35,033 bases of DNA, from positions 1 to 35,033 of the forward strand of contig NZ_LR701616.1 in the NCBI RefSeq assembly GCF_902498805.1. The letters are read 5' to 3'. Every line of letters starts with the position of its first letter. Positions within the stretch are counted from its first letter, which is position 1. Under the pieces are notes generated by a model. The model was not told the DNA's origin. It did not search any database and worked only from the letters and a program-made list of their open reading frames with translations. The DNA comes from Imperialibacter sp. EC-SDR9. GTDB lineage: Bacteria > Bacteroidota > Bacteroidia > Cytophagales > Cyclobacteriaceae. Of the stretch, positions 18,217 to 26,624 are shown in pieces. Made by a program: the position numbers and the translations under genes.

Positions 18217-19188
18217 ATGAAAACCTGTTTGTTATTTAGCCTGTTGCTGTTTACCGTCACCGCCAATGCCCAGTCGCTCAAAGGCATCACCAATCTGAGA
18301 GACACCTCCTACAGCAACTACAATGCGCTGCAAAGCACCCGGCAAACACATCCGGATGTGGTGCTGGTGAAGGAGCTTGCTTCGAAAAAGATCGGCGAAC
18401 AGAGAAACATACCCTATGGCAGCACTGGCAAGCGTGACCTGCTGCTGGATGCGTTTTATCCAAAGAAATCGTCGAAAAAGCCTCGTCCGGCCGTTCTCGT
18501 TATTCATGGTGGGGGCTGGCGAACTGGCAACTGGTCGCAGCACATTCCGTTGGCGCAGCGGCTGGCCGAGCTGGGGTACGTTACCTTCACAGCCGAGTAC
18601 AGGCTTTCGACGGAGGCACTTTACCCTGCTGCGGTGTATGACTTAAAAGCGGCAATTCGCTGGATCAGGGCCCATGCTGACCAGTTTGGCGTCGATACTA
18701 CCCGTATCGCCAGTCTGGGATTCTCAGCAGGTGGCCAGCTTTCGGCACTGCTGGGCAACACCAACGGAAAACCTGAGTTTGAAGGAAACGGCGGCAACGC
18801 CAATCATTCCAGCGCCGTGCAAGCCATCGTCGACATCGACGGCATCCTGGCCTTTATTCATCCCGAGTCAGGGGAGGGCGACGACAGCCGGTCTACTTCG
18901 GCGGCTACCTACTGGTTTGGCTTTGTAAAGAACGAAAACCCTGGGCTTTGGAAGCAGGGCTCGGCCCTGACTTATGCCGGGGAAACCACACCCCCAACAT
19001 TGTTTATCAACAGCGCAGTGGAACGAATGCATGCCGGCCGGGAAGATTACATCGCAGCATTGAAGCCTTTTGATATCTACACCGAGGTGCACACCTTCGA
19101 CAACTCGCCGCATTCTTTCTGCCTGTTCACACAGTGGTTCGAACCAACCGTGCAGTACGTCGATGGTTTTTTGAGAAAGGTGTTCTGA
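18217..19188 (+). CDS. Secreted alpha/beta hydrolase (BD-FAE/HSL-like esterase)
   Basis: A 323-residue esterase with a signal peptide (CLLFSLLLFTVTANAQ). The oxyanion motif is HGGG in VLVIHGGGWRTGNW, and the nucleophile elbow is GFSAGG. The C-terminal His is in NSPHSFCLF. This arrangement is typical of BD-FAE or hormone-sensitive-lipase-like carboxylesterases acting on small esters, in Bacteroidota often on acylated plant sugars. The start is taken at ATG 18217; the frame extends 33 residues upstream to 18118, which lacks signal features and would nearly abut the membrane protein gene. It may still be read from the sigma operon promoter. Confidence 0.85.
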   Translation: MKTCLLFSLLLFTVTANAQSLKGITNLRDTSYSNYNALQSTRQTHPDVVLVKELASKKIGEQRNIPYGSTGKRDLLLDAFYPKKSSKKPRPAVLVIHGGGWRTGNWSQHIPLAQRLAELGYVTFTAEYRLSTEALYPAAVYDLKAAIRWIRAHADQFGVDTTRIASLGFSAGGQLSALLGNTNGKPEFEGNGGNANHSSAVQAIVDIDGILAFIHPESGEGDDSRSTSAATYWFGFVKNENPGLWKQGSALTYAGETTPPTLFINSAVERMHAGREDYIAALKPFDIYTEVHTFDNSPHSFCLFTQWFEPTVQYVDGFLRKVF

Positions 19189-19375
19189 GTGAGATAAGAC
19201 TAGCCCGACTGGTGAAAAGCCTCTTCCAGCCCCTTGAACGTCTGGCTCACTCCGGGAACCTCCGGCTGCCGTGCTTTTAATACAATCAAAAATCTCGTAG
19301 CTTCGCTCTGTGTAGAAGTGACAAGAGCCTTACCGATGAGTTTTACCTGTACCTTAGCTATTATATTAAGGCCTT

Positions 19376-20491
19376 ATGATCAGGCGACTCAACCAACCAA
19401 CCACCTATCGCTGGACATTTGCTATTGTAGCCCTCTTTTCCCTTTTGTTTGCGGGTAATTTGCTGGCACAAAAGAAAATTACCATCGACACACGCTTCAA
19501 TACCGGCTCTTCCAACAGAGAGGAGATCAAGGTGTTTGACAATGCCGAGGAATCGGAAAAAGCGTTGGAGTGGATAATTACCCAAACGGCACTCACACCA
19601 AACTTTACCAGCAAAGCAGCCGACGTTGGCCGTGCCGAAGCTGTGCTGGCAGGCTCCGATCGCTACATTTTTTACAACCAAAGCTGGCTCCGCAATATTC
19701 ATTCAACCAACAAAACCGACTGGTCAAAAGTGATGGCTGTTGCCCACGAAATGGGGCATCACCTTAACGGACATACGCTATTGGGGACCGGAAGCTACCA
19801 TGCCATTGAGCTGGAAGCCGACAAATTCTCGGGCGCTGTTTTGTATAAAATGGGGGCGTCCGGTCAGGAAGCAGAGGAGGCGATGGAAGCATTCGCACGG
19901 AATTATATCAGCGAGAAGTACCCACCAAGAGCTGATAGACTGGAGGCGGTTTCCCGGGGCTGGCTGGAAGCAAGAACCAAAGAAAATACAACGCCTGAGA
20001 AAAGCGAGTCTACAGGCACTCCCGAATTGACCATTCAAAGTGAGATCGTGAATGTTTTTGAGCCTAACCGTGAGGGTTCTCACGTAGGCAATATCGGAAA
20101 GGGCTCGAGTATAGATTTTTCATTTCAGGCCGAAGGCTTATACGGCGGCGACCTCTTGATTTGGGTAGAACGAAAGAAAAACGGGAAATACGAAAGGCTC
20201 AGGGACCAAAACCAGATTTTTGGCGACGATGCTGGAGATGTGTTTTTTGTGAAGGAATACATTGAGCCGGTGTACGCAGGCACAACATATGAGGTGAGCT
20301 ACTCCCTTCCTTTTAAGGAACTTCACCTTTCAAACGGAACCCATGAATTAAGAATCAATGCCAAATATTGTAAAGGCTTTAAGTGCATTGACTTTCCCTA
20401 CGGCTATTTCACGCTGGTTGTTAAGAATGAGAAGTGGGGCAAATGGTACAAAGAATTAATCGTTGAACAGGAGGAGGTTGCTGTCAAATAG
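19376..20491 (+). CDS. M48-like zinc metallopeptidase, membrane-anchored or secreted
   Basis: A 371-residue protein. The zinc site HEMGH is at residues 124-128 in VMAVAHEMGHHLNGH. The third-ligand region is ELEADKFSG at 145-153, the standard spacing for M48/peptidase-Ste24-like enzymes. An N-terminal hydrophobic segment (AIVALFSLLFAGNLLAQ) acts as signal or anchor. The C-terminal half (from about residue 220) is a separate beta-rich region with VERKKNGKYERL and no recognised motif. It may degrade misfolded envelope proteins or process a substrate. It is followed by a nested inverted repeat and then the convergent TlpA-like gene. Confidence 0.82.
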   Translation: MIRRLNQPTTYRWTFAIVALFSLLFAGNLLAQKKITIDTRFNTGSSNREEIKVFDNAEESEKALEWIITQTALTPNFTSKAADVGRAEAVLAGSDRYIFYNQSWLRNIHSTNKTDWSKVMAVAHEMGHHLNGHTLLGTGSYHAIELEADKFSGAVLYKMGASGQEAEEAMEAFARNYISEKYPPRADRLEAVSRGWLEARTKENTTPEKSESTGTPELTIQSEIVNVFEPNREGSHVGNIGKGSSIDFSFQAEGLYGGDLLIWVERKKNGKYERLRDQNQIFGDDAGDVFFVKEYIEPVYAGTTYEVSYSLPFKELHLSNGTHELRINAKYCKGFKCIDFPYGYFTLVVKNEKWGKWYKELIVEQEEVAVK

Positions 20492-20555
20492 TTGGGTATA
20501 TGCCTTTATTAGCCAATTGAAATTTCAAAGATCTGGCGAACGACTGCAATGCACA

Positions 20556-20681
20556 CGCATTTAGTAAAGGCTTATGGTAAAACCCTCCAAGGGTTTGCTT
20601 CTGGCTAACCCCTCTCTGGATAAATGGTAGCTTGCTGACGTGGAAACGATAAACCCCTGGAGGGTTGCGGATCAAATGCGT
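20556..20681. repeat. Nested inverted repeat between convergent genes
   Basis: Outer arms: ACGCATTT at 20556-20563 and AAATGCGT at 20674-20681. Inner arms: AACCCTCCAAGGGTTT at 20581-20596 and AAACCCCTGGAGGGTT at 20651-20666, which pair at 15 of 16 positions. Each inner arm is also nearly self-complementary, so two alternative folds are possible. It sits between the ends of the M48-like gene (+) and the thioredoxin gene (-). It could be a bidirectional terminator or a small non-autonomous mobile element. Confidence 0.7.
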
Positions 20682-20709
20682 TTGCCCTGGGGCGCTTGAA
20701 CCATGAGAC

Positions 20710-21198
20710 TCATTTCTTCTTCGCAAAATAATCGTCTACCGTTTTGGCCAGGTCAGCCGACGCCACATTGGCCGCCACAATTTTCCCCTTGCTGTCGACG
20801 AGGTAGTAGGTGGGCAACACCTCAATCGCATATTTTTTGTAAAGGTCGTAGTCGTCGGCGTCGTACACATGCAGCCAGGGCACGTTGAACTTTGCCATGG
20901 ATTTTTGCCATTTGTCGGCCGACTTGTCGTAGCTCACGCCCACAATTTGCAGCTGCTCACGGCTGTACTTGCCGTAAAGCGGATTCAGGATGGTTTCTAT
21001 GGTGTGCAGGCAGGGTTTGCACCAGCCTGCCCAGAAGTCGAGCAGAATCAGGTCGCTTTTGATGCCTGAGAGCTCAAGCATGCTGCCATCGGCGGCTACC
21101 TGCTGAAAGCCAGGAGCCAGGTCACCCACTTTGGGCTTGGTTTGCGCCTGTAGGTGGCCGGCTAAAAATAGGAGGGCTATTGCCAGTACATTCCTCAT
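20710..21198 (-). CDS. Secreted TlpA/ResA-like thioredoxin-family protein
   Basis: A 162-residue periplasmic thiol-disulfide protein. A signal peptide (VLAIALLFLAGHLQAQ) precedes a thioredoxin fold with the active site WCKPC (Cys60 and Cys63) in LDFWAGWCKPCLHT. The cis-Pro loop is EVLPTYYLVDSKGKIV. VGDLAPGFQ near residue 25 is the typical TlpA/AhpC-TSA entry strand. It probably reduces disulfides in envelope proteins. No cytochrome c maturation genes are nearby, so the partner is unknown. It is a single-gene unit with an ATG start. Confidence 0.9.
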   Translation of the reverse strand: MRNVLAIALLFLAGHLQAQTKPKVGDLAPGFQQVAADGSMLELSGIKSDLILLDFWAGWCKPCLHTIETILNPLYGKYSREQLQIVGVSYDKSADKWQKSMAKFNVPWLHVYDADDYDLYKKYAIEVLPTYYLVDSKGKIVAANVASADLAKTVDDYFAKKK

Positions 21199-21355
21199 TG
21201 TTTACAGTTTAGTTGGAAAAATAGACGGACAAAGATGGTAAAGGTTGCCTGTTTTACCTAGTGAGGTTGGGCTGGGCGTAAGAATTGAGCAACAGCTTTG
21301 GTTAGTGACGAGTGCAAGCATGAGACGGAGAGTTAGAAGTGCGCAGCACGCTCAC

Positions 21356-22039
21356 TTACCTGGTGCCATAAATAGACTGAATCCCTTCAATATCGCCGGG
21401 CATTAACTCAGTAATGTCCTGAATGCCTGGATTCATTACATTGTCCGTACTCACATGCCCCAGCCCTAGCGTATGGCCAATCTCATGGAGCACCAAGTTG
21501 CGAAAGCCCTCGCAAGTGTTGCGGGTTGGCAGGCCTATTACCACCTGGCCAGCAAGGGTGCCGCACAAATCATCTGTAAAAGCTGGGTAGCCCACGCCGC
21601 CCTGCTGGATATGAGCTACTATAAACCTGAGATCACCACTTGTGGAGCCCGATACTTCCCTGAATGATAGATTGGCTTCCGACTCCCAGGCCAGGAGCAC
21701 CTGTCGAATTTGATCTTTGGGATCACAAATGGTTATCTGATCGAATGAAGCACTAAGCAGATCTACCTGAGCATGGGTATTGAAAACCTCACCTTTTTCA
21801 TAGAAGCGATACGTTATCTCGCCACCAGCCTCGCTTGGGCCGTTCACTTCCAACCCGGCAGTCGAAAAGGGGTTGCTGCTGCCCCATTTGAACCCGAATG
21901 TGCAAAACGCCCCTTCACCGCTTCCTGCACAGTTGGAAAGAAGCCCATTACACGACCTGTATGACTTTTCTTCATCTTCATTGTTGCACGAAACGCCAAA
22001 AAGTAGGAGGAAGCACGTCAGAAGATGGATTCTTTTCAT
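21356..22039 (-). CDS. Lipoprotein matrixin-like (M10) zinc metalloprotease
   Basis: A 227-residue predicted lipoprotein (LLLFGVSC, Cys18, followed by an acidic NNEDEE linker). The metzincin zinc motif HEIGHTLGLGH occupies residues 185-195, and the Met-turn Met is at 202 in DNVMNP. GDIEGIQSIYG closes the domain as in matrixins. The domain (about residues 70-227) is slightly longer than a bare matrixin catalytic unit. It has no cysteine-switch propeptide, so it may be active on secretion. Cleavage targets are unknown. It is in line with, and 80 bp downstream of, the first DUF6261 gene, but a functional link is doubtful. Confidence 0.88.
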   Translation of the reverse strand: MKRIHLLTCFLLLFGVSCNNEDEEKSYRSCNGLLSNCAGSGEGAFCTFGFKWGSSNPFSTAGLEVNGPSEAGGEITYRFYEKGEVFNTHAQVDLLSASFDQITICDPKDQIRQVLLAWESEANLSFREVSGSTSGDLRFIVAHIQQGGVGYPAFTDDLCGTLAGQVVIGLPTRNTCEGFRNLVLHEIGHTLGLGHVSTDNVMNPGIQDITELMPGDIEGIQSIYGTR

Positions 22040-22119
22040 AGCAGGCGCAAAACCTTTTACGTTTAACGAGTCTGTGGCCGATTCGTTGAAATATGTCTGA
22101 ATGGCAGGTCTTTTCAGCC

Positions 22120-22812
22120 CTAAGACAGGTTGTTATACTGCCTAATAAGCACATTCAATGCCTTTACAGTTTTGCTGAAAGGCTCCATTCCCTTTTTCAC
22201 CACGTGGTAGGCCGCAATGTGCTCGCACAACTCGTAGTAGGCCGTTATCGCTTCCAGCCGCTTGGTGCGAATAGCGTCAGGCGATGCTGCACTCATTTCG
22301 CCACTGCGGGCCTGGTACTGCTCATCGAAGGCATTGTTATCCGCTTCCAGGGCTTTTGCCCAACCTTCCAGCTTCAGCGCTGCCACGGCCGCTTTCAGCA
22401 CGGGCTTTGTTTCCCATTCTTTCAATATTTTTCTGATAGAAGCCGTTTCGCTGGCGTAGTTCTCCCTGGCAATGGCCTCTCCACCACAATCTTGCAAATG
22501 ATGACTGAGCTTTTCGGCGCTGCGAACGGTGCCCTCATCAAAATGATTGGTAAGTGCATTAACATACATAATGATGCCGGTAATGGCCCGGTCACGGCGC
22601 AGGTCGAGGAGGGCGAGGTTTTCAGTGTCTTTGAGTTCCTCCTTTATTTTGAACATCGAGTCGGCCTGGGTAACTATTTTTCGGAGTTTTTCTTCCTGCT
22701 TCTGCACCTTCAGGGCTGCCGGATCATTTTTGGCAACGATGCCCAGCGCTTCGTTCATGAACTTTGAAAAATCGCTGTTGGGCAGTGAGTTGATGTGAAC
22801 TTTGTCAATCAT
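22120..22812 (-). CDS. DUF6261 family protein, paralog 1
   Basis: A 230-residue helical protein with no signal peptide. It is collinear along its whole length with the product of the gene at 23595-24368: both open with MI(D/E)KxHI, and both have ARENYA(S/A)ETA, NAF(D/N)EQY, MSxASPDxxRTKRLEA and a C-terminal ALIxQYxNL segment. I recognise the family as DUF6261, a Bacteroidota protein of unknown function. The start is ATG 22812; the frame runs upstream 66 residues into the palindromic repeat, which is not coding. The conserved RTKRLEA region may be functionally important, but no catalytic signature is visible. Confidence 0.82.
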   Translation of the reverse strand: MIDKVHINSLPNSDFSKFMNEALGIVAKNDPAALKVQKQEEKLRKIVTQADSMFKIKEELKDTENLALLDLRRDRAITGIIMYVNALTNHFDEGTVRSAEKLSHHLQDCGGEAIARENYASETASIRKILKEWETKPVLKAAVAALKLEGWAKALEADNNAFDEQYQARSGEMSAASPDAIRTKRLEAITAYYELCEHIAAYHVVKKGMEPFSKTVKALNVLIRQYNNLS

Positions 22813-22902
22813 AAGTAGTCGAAACAATAGCTGATCGATAAATATACACAATGTGTTTTTATTTTGCTGAAAGGGGGGCAACGATAGGGTAAAACTCATC
22901 CG

Positions 22903-23519
22903 ACCACCAAAGCCTCCATAACACGCCGTCACTCGCAGTGTAGCGATAGCGGAACGGAGAAGCCTCCCACACCTTGTACTGTTTTCGGAACGGGTTACTG
23001 CCATCATCACGGGGATCCCGTTCCGGCGTCGGGTTCCACGTCGGCTCCCTACTTCGTCACCATCGACATGACGTTGGCGTGGAAAGGGTGGCTGTGCTAA
23101 TGCAGAGCTTTACCCATGCCGCCTTACCACCAAAGCCCCCATAACACGCCGTCACTTCGCAGCGTAGCGATAGCGGAACGGAGAAGTCCCCCAAACCTTG
23201 CAGTGGTTTCGGAACGGCTTACTGCCATTCCCATGGGGATGCCTCGCTCCTTCGTCGCAATCGGCATGACGTTAGTGTGGAGAGGGTGGCTGTGCTCATG
23301 CTTCGCCTCAAGTATTTTGCCTTACCACCAAAGCCTCCATAACACGCCGTCATCTCGAAACGTAGCGTAGCGAAGTGAGAGAGCCCCCTGAGGATGGCAG
23401 AGTTTTCAAGACGGGTTACTGCCATTACCCGGGGGATGTCGTTCCGGCGTCGGGTTCCACGTCGGCTCGCTCCTTCGTCGCCATCGATATGACGTTCTTA
23501 TGGAAAGGGCGGTTGCACT
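22903..23519. repeat. Cluster of three palindromic intergenic repeats (copies 1-3)
   Basis: Three related units begin with ACCACCAAAGCC at 22903, 23126 and 23324 (spacings 223 and 198 bp). Each reads left to right: CCATAACACGCCGTCA, a variable left arm with AGCGGAACGGAG or similar, a central ACTGCCAT...GGGGAT, a right arm, and ATGACGTT with a GGTGGCTGTGCT-like tail. The ends form an imperfect CGTCA/TGACG inverted repeat. The right arms of copies 1 (23020-23047) and 3 (23441-23468) share an identical 28-bp block starting GTTCCGGCGT; copy 2 lacks it. The cluster fills the gap between two DUF6261 paralogs. Confidence 0.85.
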
Positions 23520-23543
23520 CCAGCTTTGCCCCACCCCCCCAAC

Positions 23544-23570
23544 AAAAAAAAGGCACCCTACCGAGCGCCT
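23544..23570 (-). terminator. Rho-independent terminator of DUF6261 paralog 2
   Basis: On the minus strand, AGGCGCTC and GGGTGCCT pair (8 bp with two G-U pairs) around a GGTA loop, followed directly by a run of seven to eight T. It starts 25 bp after the stop codon of the gene at 23595-24368. Confidence 0.8.
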
Positions 23571-23594
23571 CTTTTCTATGAGCATTGGAAAATA

Positions 23595-24368
23595 TCATTC
23601 CGCAGCAGTTGTCTCCTGTGCCACGTCCGCTTCTTCCTCCTCTTCCTCACCGGCATCGCTGCGGCCCTTGCGGCTGGCCAGCAGGTTGGTGTACTGACCA
23701 ATCAGCGCATTGACCTCCTTCACAGCTTTGCCGAAGGGCTCGGCGCCGTCCTCGAGGATGAAACGAGCGTTGATGTGTTTTTGCAGATTGATGTAGGCCT
23801 CCGCTGCCTCCAGGCGCTTGGTGCGCAGGGTGTCGGGCGAGGCATCGCTCATTTCGGTGTTGCGCAGCAGGTACTGCTCATTGAAGGCATTGTTCTCGCT
23901 TTCCAGGGCCATTTGCCATTCCTCTAGACCCAGGGCCTTGATGGCAGCCTTCAGGTCGGCCTGGGCGGCCCAGTCTTTTAATATGCTTTTGATAATGGCC
24001 GTTTCGGCGGCATAGTTCTCCCTGGCCACCGCTCCGCCGCCGTAGCGCTTAAGGTGCTTGTAGAGAGTTTCCGCATGCTGGGCCATGGCCTTTTTGGGGT
24101 GGTTGGTCATGCCGTTGGCAATTTGCGTGAGGCCCGAAATGGTTTTGTCACGGCGCTGGTCGAGCTCGGCCAGCTTTTCGGTGCCCTTAAAGCCCGTTTT
24201 CACTTTGAAGAGCGCATCGGCTTCTTTGATCACCCGGCGCAGCTGGTTGGCCTGTTTTTCTACCTGCAGGGCCGCTGGGGTATGTTTGCCTACAATGCTC
24301 AGCACATCGTTGATGAACTGAGAGAACTCGCTGTTGCGCAGCGCAGCAATGTGGATTTTTTCAATCAT
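23595..24368 (-). CDS. DUF6261 family protein, paralog 2, with acidic tail
   Basis: A 257-residue cytoplasmic helical protein, the paralog of the product at 22120-22812; the two align without large gaps over about 225 residues. Distinctive shared blocks are VARENYAAETA, NAFNEQY and ASPDTLRTKRLEA. This copy has an extra C-terminal tail of about 25 residues that is strongly acidic (GEEEEEEADVAQ), absent from the other copy. The function is unknown. It starts at ATG 24368, has its own terminator, and its upstream region is AT-rich with a CCCTCC/GGAGGG hairpin at 24404-24418. Confidence 0.82.
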   Translation of the reverse strand: MIEKIHIAALRNSEFSQFINDVLSIVGKHTPAALQVEKQANQLRRVIKEADALFKVKTGFKGTEKLAELDQRRDKTISGLTQIANGMTNHPKKAMAQHAETLYKHLKRYGGGAVARENYAAETAIIKSILKDWAAQADLKAAIKALGLEEWQMALESENNAFNEQYLLRNTEMSDASPDTLRTKRLEAAEAYINLQKHINARFILEDGAEPFGKAVKEVNALIGQYTNLLASRKGRSDAGEEEEEEADVAQETTAAE

Positions 24369-24649
24369 AAGATTTAAAAAGTTTAAGTGAATAATACTTA
24401 TGACCCTCCGCAGGAGGGGTTTTCAATAACATTATAGTAAAAAATTTCATTGTATCAATATGTAATTTATTGAAAATACATGAATCATCCGTTTTTATGA
24501 ACATATGTTAATAATAACGGAATAAATCAACGATGAGCATTTCATAAAATGGTAGGCATAGGGCCATGCACTAGTGCGAGGGGTCATTAGAGAAAAATTG
24601 ACAGGCCCCACGATCAGCAGGGCCTTCATAGAAATAGGAGAATGCCAGC
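24369..24649. other. AT-rich intergenic region with a GC-rich hairpin
   Basis: No gene is seen. A compact inverted repeat CCCTCC-GCA-GGAGGG lies at 24404-24418, with GTTTT following on the plus strand. On the minus strand it would be in the 5' leader of the DUF6261 gene if transcription starts upstream of it. The stretch 24420-24540 is notably AT-rich and is likely to contain the promoter; no specific box is convincing. Confidence 0.4.
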
Positions 24650-24873
24650 CGCAATGTTGCGATGGGTCTGCTCAGCTTGAGCAAGGCCGCAGCAATGTTG
24701 TTTTGCATTTGCTCAGCTTGAGCAAGCTTGCCGCAGCATTGTTTTGCGTTTGCTCAGCCTGAGCAAGCTTGCCGCAGTATTGTTTTGGCTTTGCTCAGGT
24801 TGAGCAAGGCTGCTGCAGACTTGTTTTGGCTTTGCTCAACTTGAGCAAAGCTGCCGCAAGTGTGCAGGGGGTT
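24650..24873. repeat. 41-bp tandem repeat array of conserved hairpins
   Basis: Five palindromes TTGCTCA-NNN-TGAGCAA recur with an exact 41-bp period; the TGCTCA positions are 24669, 24710, 24751, 24792 and 24833. The 7-bp arms are identical in copies 2-5, while the 3-base centre varies (GCT, GCC, GGT, ACT). Copy 1 differs only in its first base (CTGCTCA). The linker contains GCCGCAG and TTGTTTTG, and copies 2-3 carry GCAAGCTTGC, itself a perfect palindrome. A partial linker lies before copy 1 (about 24650-24668). The period is not divisible by three, so this is not a protein repeat. It sits about 220 bp upstream of a small secreted-protein gene. Confidence 0.92.
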
Positions 24874-25089
24874 GATAGTGAGGGGATTAGGGTTGAGGGG
24901 GTTTTAAGACAGGTCGTTCGAGGTAAGTTGGGCCATCTCGTACCTATTTTTTGGTATATTCTAAGTTTGGAGGTAATAGAATTAGTTTTATTGAGGGGAT
25001 TGAGTCATTTTTATATGTCTCCTGATGAGAGACATAATGGGAGTATGGATTTCGTTCATATTCGGATGTTGGCGGTAATCATCGTAGTA

Positions 25090-25665
25090 ATGAAGTATTT
25101 CCTTTCGTTCATTCTTACCATTTCTTTTTGCGTGGTTTCATACTCACAAGAGGTAGACTATGGCATCCATTTCAATAGACTTGAGCGACTGGCTGATTCG
25201 GTTTCGATAGAAGTCTGCACATCAAAAAAGAAGGACGTAGTGGAATCCTATGGGCGGAACTACTATCCTCTGTCTCAACGAGGTTGGGGTACTAACTCTT
25301 TGTATTACGAGAAATTGAATCTGACGTTTTATTATGATGAGGATGAAATAATATTTATGATTACAATTGGTGAAAAGGCAAAGGCAGTTTACTATCAGGA
25401 GTCCAAAAATATTGTCTTAGGAGTTACAGAGTTTAGATACATTATTCTGGACAATGAATCGATAAAAGGGGACTGGAGCACTTCACAAGGCTCGATGAAG
25501 GACACTTATTCATTTGCCGACATTTCTTTTGATATTCCTCGTAAAACACCATATGACACCAATGCTCCTAAAGTAACTGACCAACTGGAGCAGATGAAGT
25601 CACCTGTGGTGAGTATCTCATTAAAATGTAAGGAGAGGCATCCAAACACAAAGGATAGCTATTGA
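25090..25665 (+). CDS. Secreted hypothetical protein in the AT-rich island
   Basis: A 191-residue protein with a signal peptide (YFLSFILTISFCVVSYSQ). Not recognised. The mature part is mixed in charge, with two Cys (EVCTSKK and SLKCKER), a FYYDEDEIIFMITIG strand and a FADISFDIPRKTP segment, suggesting a small beta-rich domain. The reading frame is open back to 24769, but that stretch crosses the 41-bp array, so the ATG at 25090 is preferred. The coding sequence is clearly more AT-rich than genes outside 24.4-27.2 kb. The HEPN-like gene starts 34 bp after its stop and may be co-transcribed. Confidence 0.65.
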   Translation: MKYFLSFILTISFCVVSYSQEVDYGIHFNRLERLADSVSIEVCTSKKKDVVESYGRNYYPLSQRGWGTNSLYYEKLNLTFYYDEDEIIFMITIGEKAKAVYYQESKNIVLGVTEFRYIILDNESIKGDWSTSQGSMKDTYSFADISFDIPRKTPYDTNAPKVTDQLEQMKSPVVSISLKCKERHPNTKDSY

Positions 25666-25699
25666 CCTGACAAAGAATCACTTTCAAAAGGAATCCTAA

Positions 25700-26602
25700 A
25701 TGAAAACTGAAGCTGACTTTCGCTTGATAAAGGAGGACGAGTTTTGTAGCATCTTAACTCGTGAATTCACAATCAATGCAATGAAGAATTTCTCTGAGAG
25801 CAGCAGTCGTACGATAAGCTTATTGGCGTTACCCACCTTACTATTGGCTGAAGGTTTTAGAGGCACAAAGTATGCATCAATTATGATCTCAGAGATACAT
25901 AAACAAGGATTAGCCCAAAAACTAGACGATCAAATTAACCGAGAGATAATAGATGAATTTACCAAAGACTTTCGGGAGGCTACTCTTGGTAAATCTTATG
26001 CAATGGATGAGGTTACTGAGGCAACTAGATATCTCAACGAACTTATACAAGAAAGCAAACTAGTAGCCGAGGCACATAAAGCACTTCTGTTAAATGTTTT
26101 GACAAATACCTGGACTTCTTTTGAAAGTAGCTGCAAGGATTTATGGATTGCTATGGCGAATGCACATCCAAATAACATTTCAGGAAATGAATCGATTTTC
26201 TCTGGAAAAGGCAAAACTATTGAGGGAGTTGAAGGGAAGTCTATCCAAATAGGGTTACTAAGTCAGTTTGATTTCAATATCAAAAATCACCTCGGGACAA
26301 TACTACAAGAGAAATTTCGCTTCACAAGTTGTAATGACATATACGAAGCGTATACAAAGACATTTAAGAAATTGAATGGCATCGATAATTTGAAAGCTCT
26401 TGAATTGCGTCAGCTTGAACTTACTAGGAATTTGATTGTCCATAAAGGTGGTAAAGTCGACGAGCAATATTTACGACTTACAAAGAACACAGATTTGACA
26501 GTAGGTGATGCATATGAACCAAGTATGGAAATCGTTACGACTTACTTCAATAAAGCGACAGAGGCTTTCTATAACTTAGTCAAAGTTTGCGACAAGCTTT
26601 AG
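25700..26602 (+). CDS. Probable HEPN-domain protein (RiboL-PSP/abortive-infection-like)
   Basis: A 300-residue soluble, helical protein. Residues 243-248 read RNLIVH, the Rx4H signature of HEPN ribonuclease or nucleotide-binding domains, within ELTRNLIVHKGGKVDEQYL. An earlier helix around 130-149 (LLNVLTNTWTSFESSCKDLW) fits the first HEPN helix. HEPN proteins often cut RNA in toxin-antitoxin or anti-phage systems, so a defence role is plausible but inferred. It is AT-rich, 34 bp behind a secreted-protein gene. No nucleotidyltransferase (MNT) antitoxin gene is adjacent, which the two-gene HEPN-MNT pair would need. Confidence 0.65.
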   Translation: MKTEADFRLIKEDEFCSILTREFTINAMKNFSESSSRTISLLALPTLLLAEGFRGTKYASIMISEIHKQGLAQKLDDQINREIIDEFTKDFREATLGKSYAMDEVTEATRYLNELIQESKLVAEAHKALLLNVLTNTWTSFESSCKDLWIAMANAHPNNISGNESIFSGKGKTIEGVEGKSIQIGLLSQFDFNIKNHLGTILQEKFRFTSCNDIYEAYTKTFKKLNGIDNLKALELRQLELTRNLIVHKGGKVDEQYLRLTKNTDLTVGDAYEPSMEIVTTYFNKATEAFYNLVKVCDKL

Positions 26603-26607
26603 GGACT

Positions 26608-26624
26608 GGCAGAAAAATACTGCC
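26608..26624 (+). terminator. Weak hairpin after the HEPN-like gene
   Basis: GGCAG-AAAAATA-CTGCC forms a 5-bp stem six bases after the stop of the HEPN-like gene. No T-run follows, so termination is uncertain. Confidence 0.25.

Noticed and set aside
19189-19375. Possible repeat or structured RNA between the esterase and M48-like genes
   Set aside because: CTCCGGGAACCTCCGG looks structured but no second copy or clear stem-loop plus T-run was found in this window.
22813-23010. N-terminal extension of DUF6261 paralog 1
   Set aside because: The extra 66 codons lie partly inside the palindromic repeat and have no counterpart in the paralog.
24650-24873. CRISPR array
   Set aside because: The period is 41 bp with near-identical linkers between the palindromes, so there are no unique spacers, and no cas genes are visible.
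24574-25089. Protein-coding extension through the 41-bp array (open frames 24574-24762 and upstream of 25090)
   Set aside because: The repeat period is not divisible by three and the frames translate to an inconsistent, low-quality sequence. The signal peptide begins at 25090.
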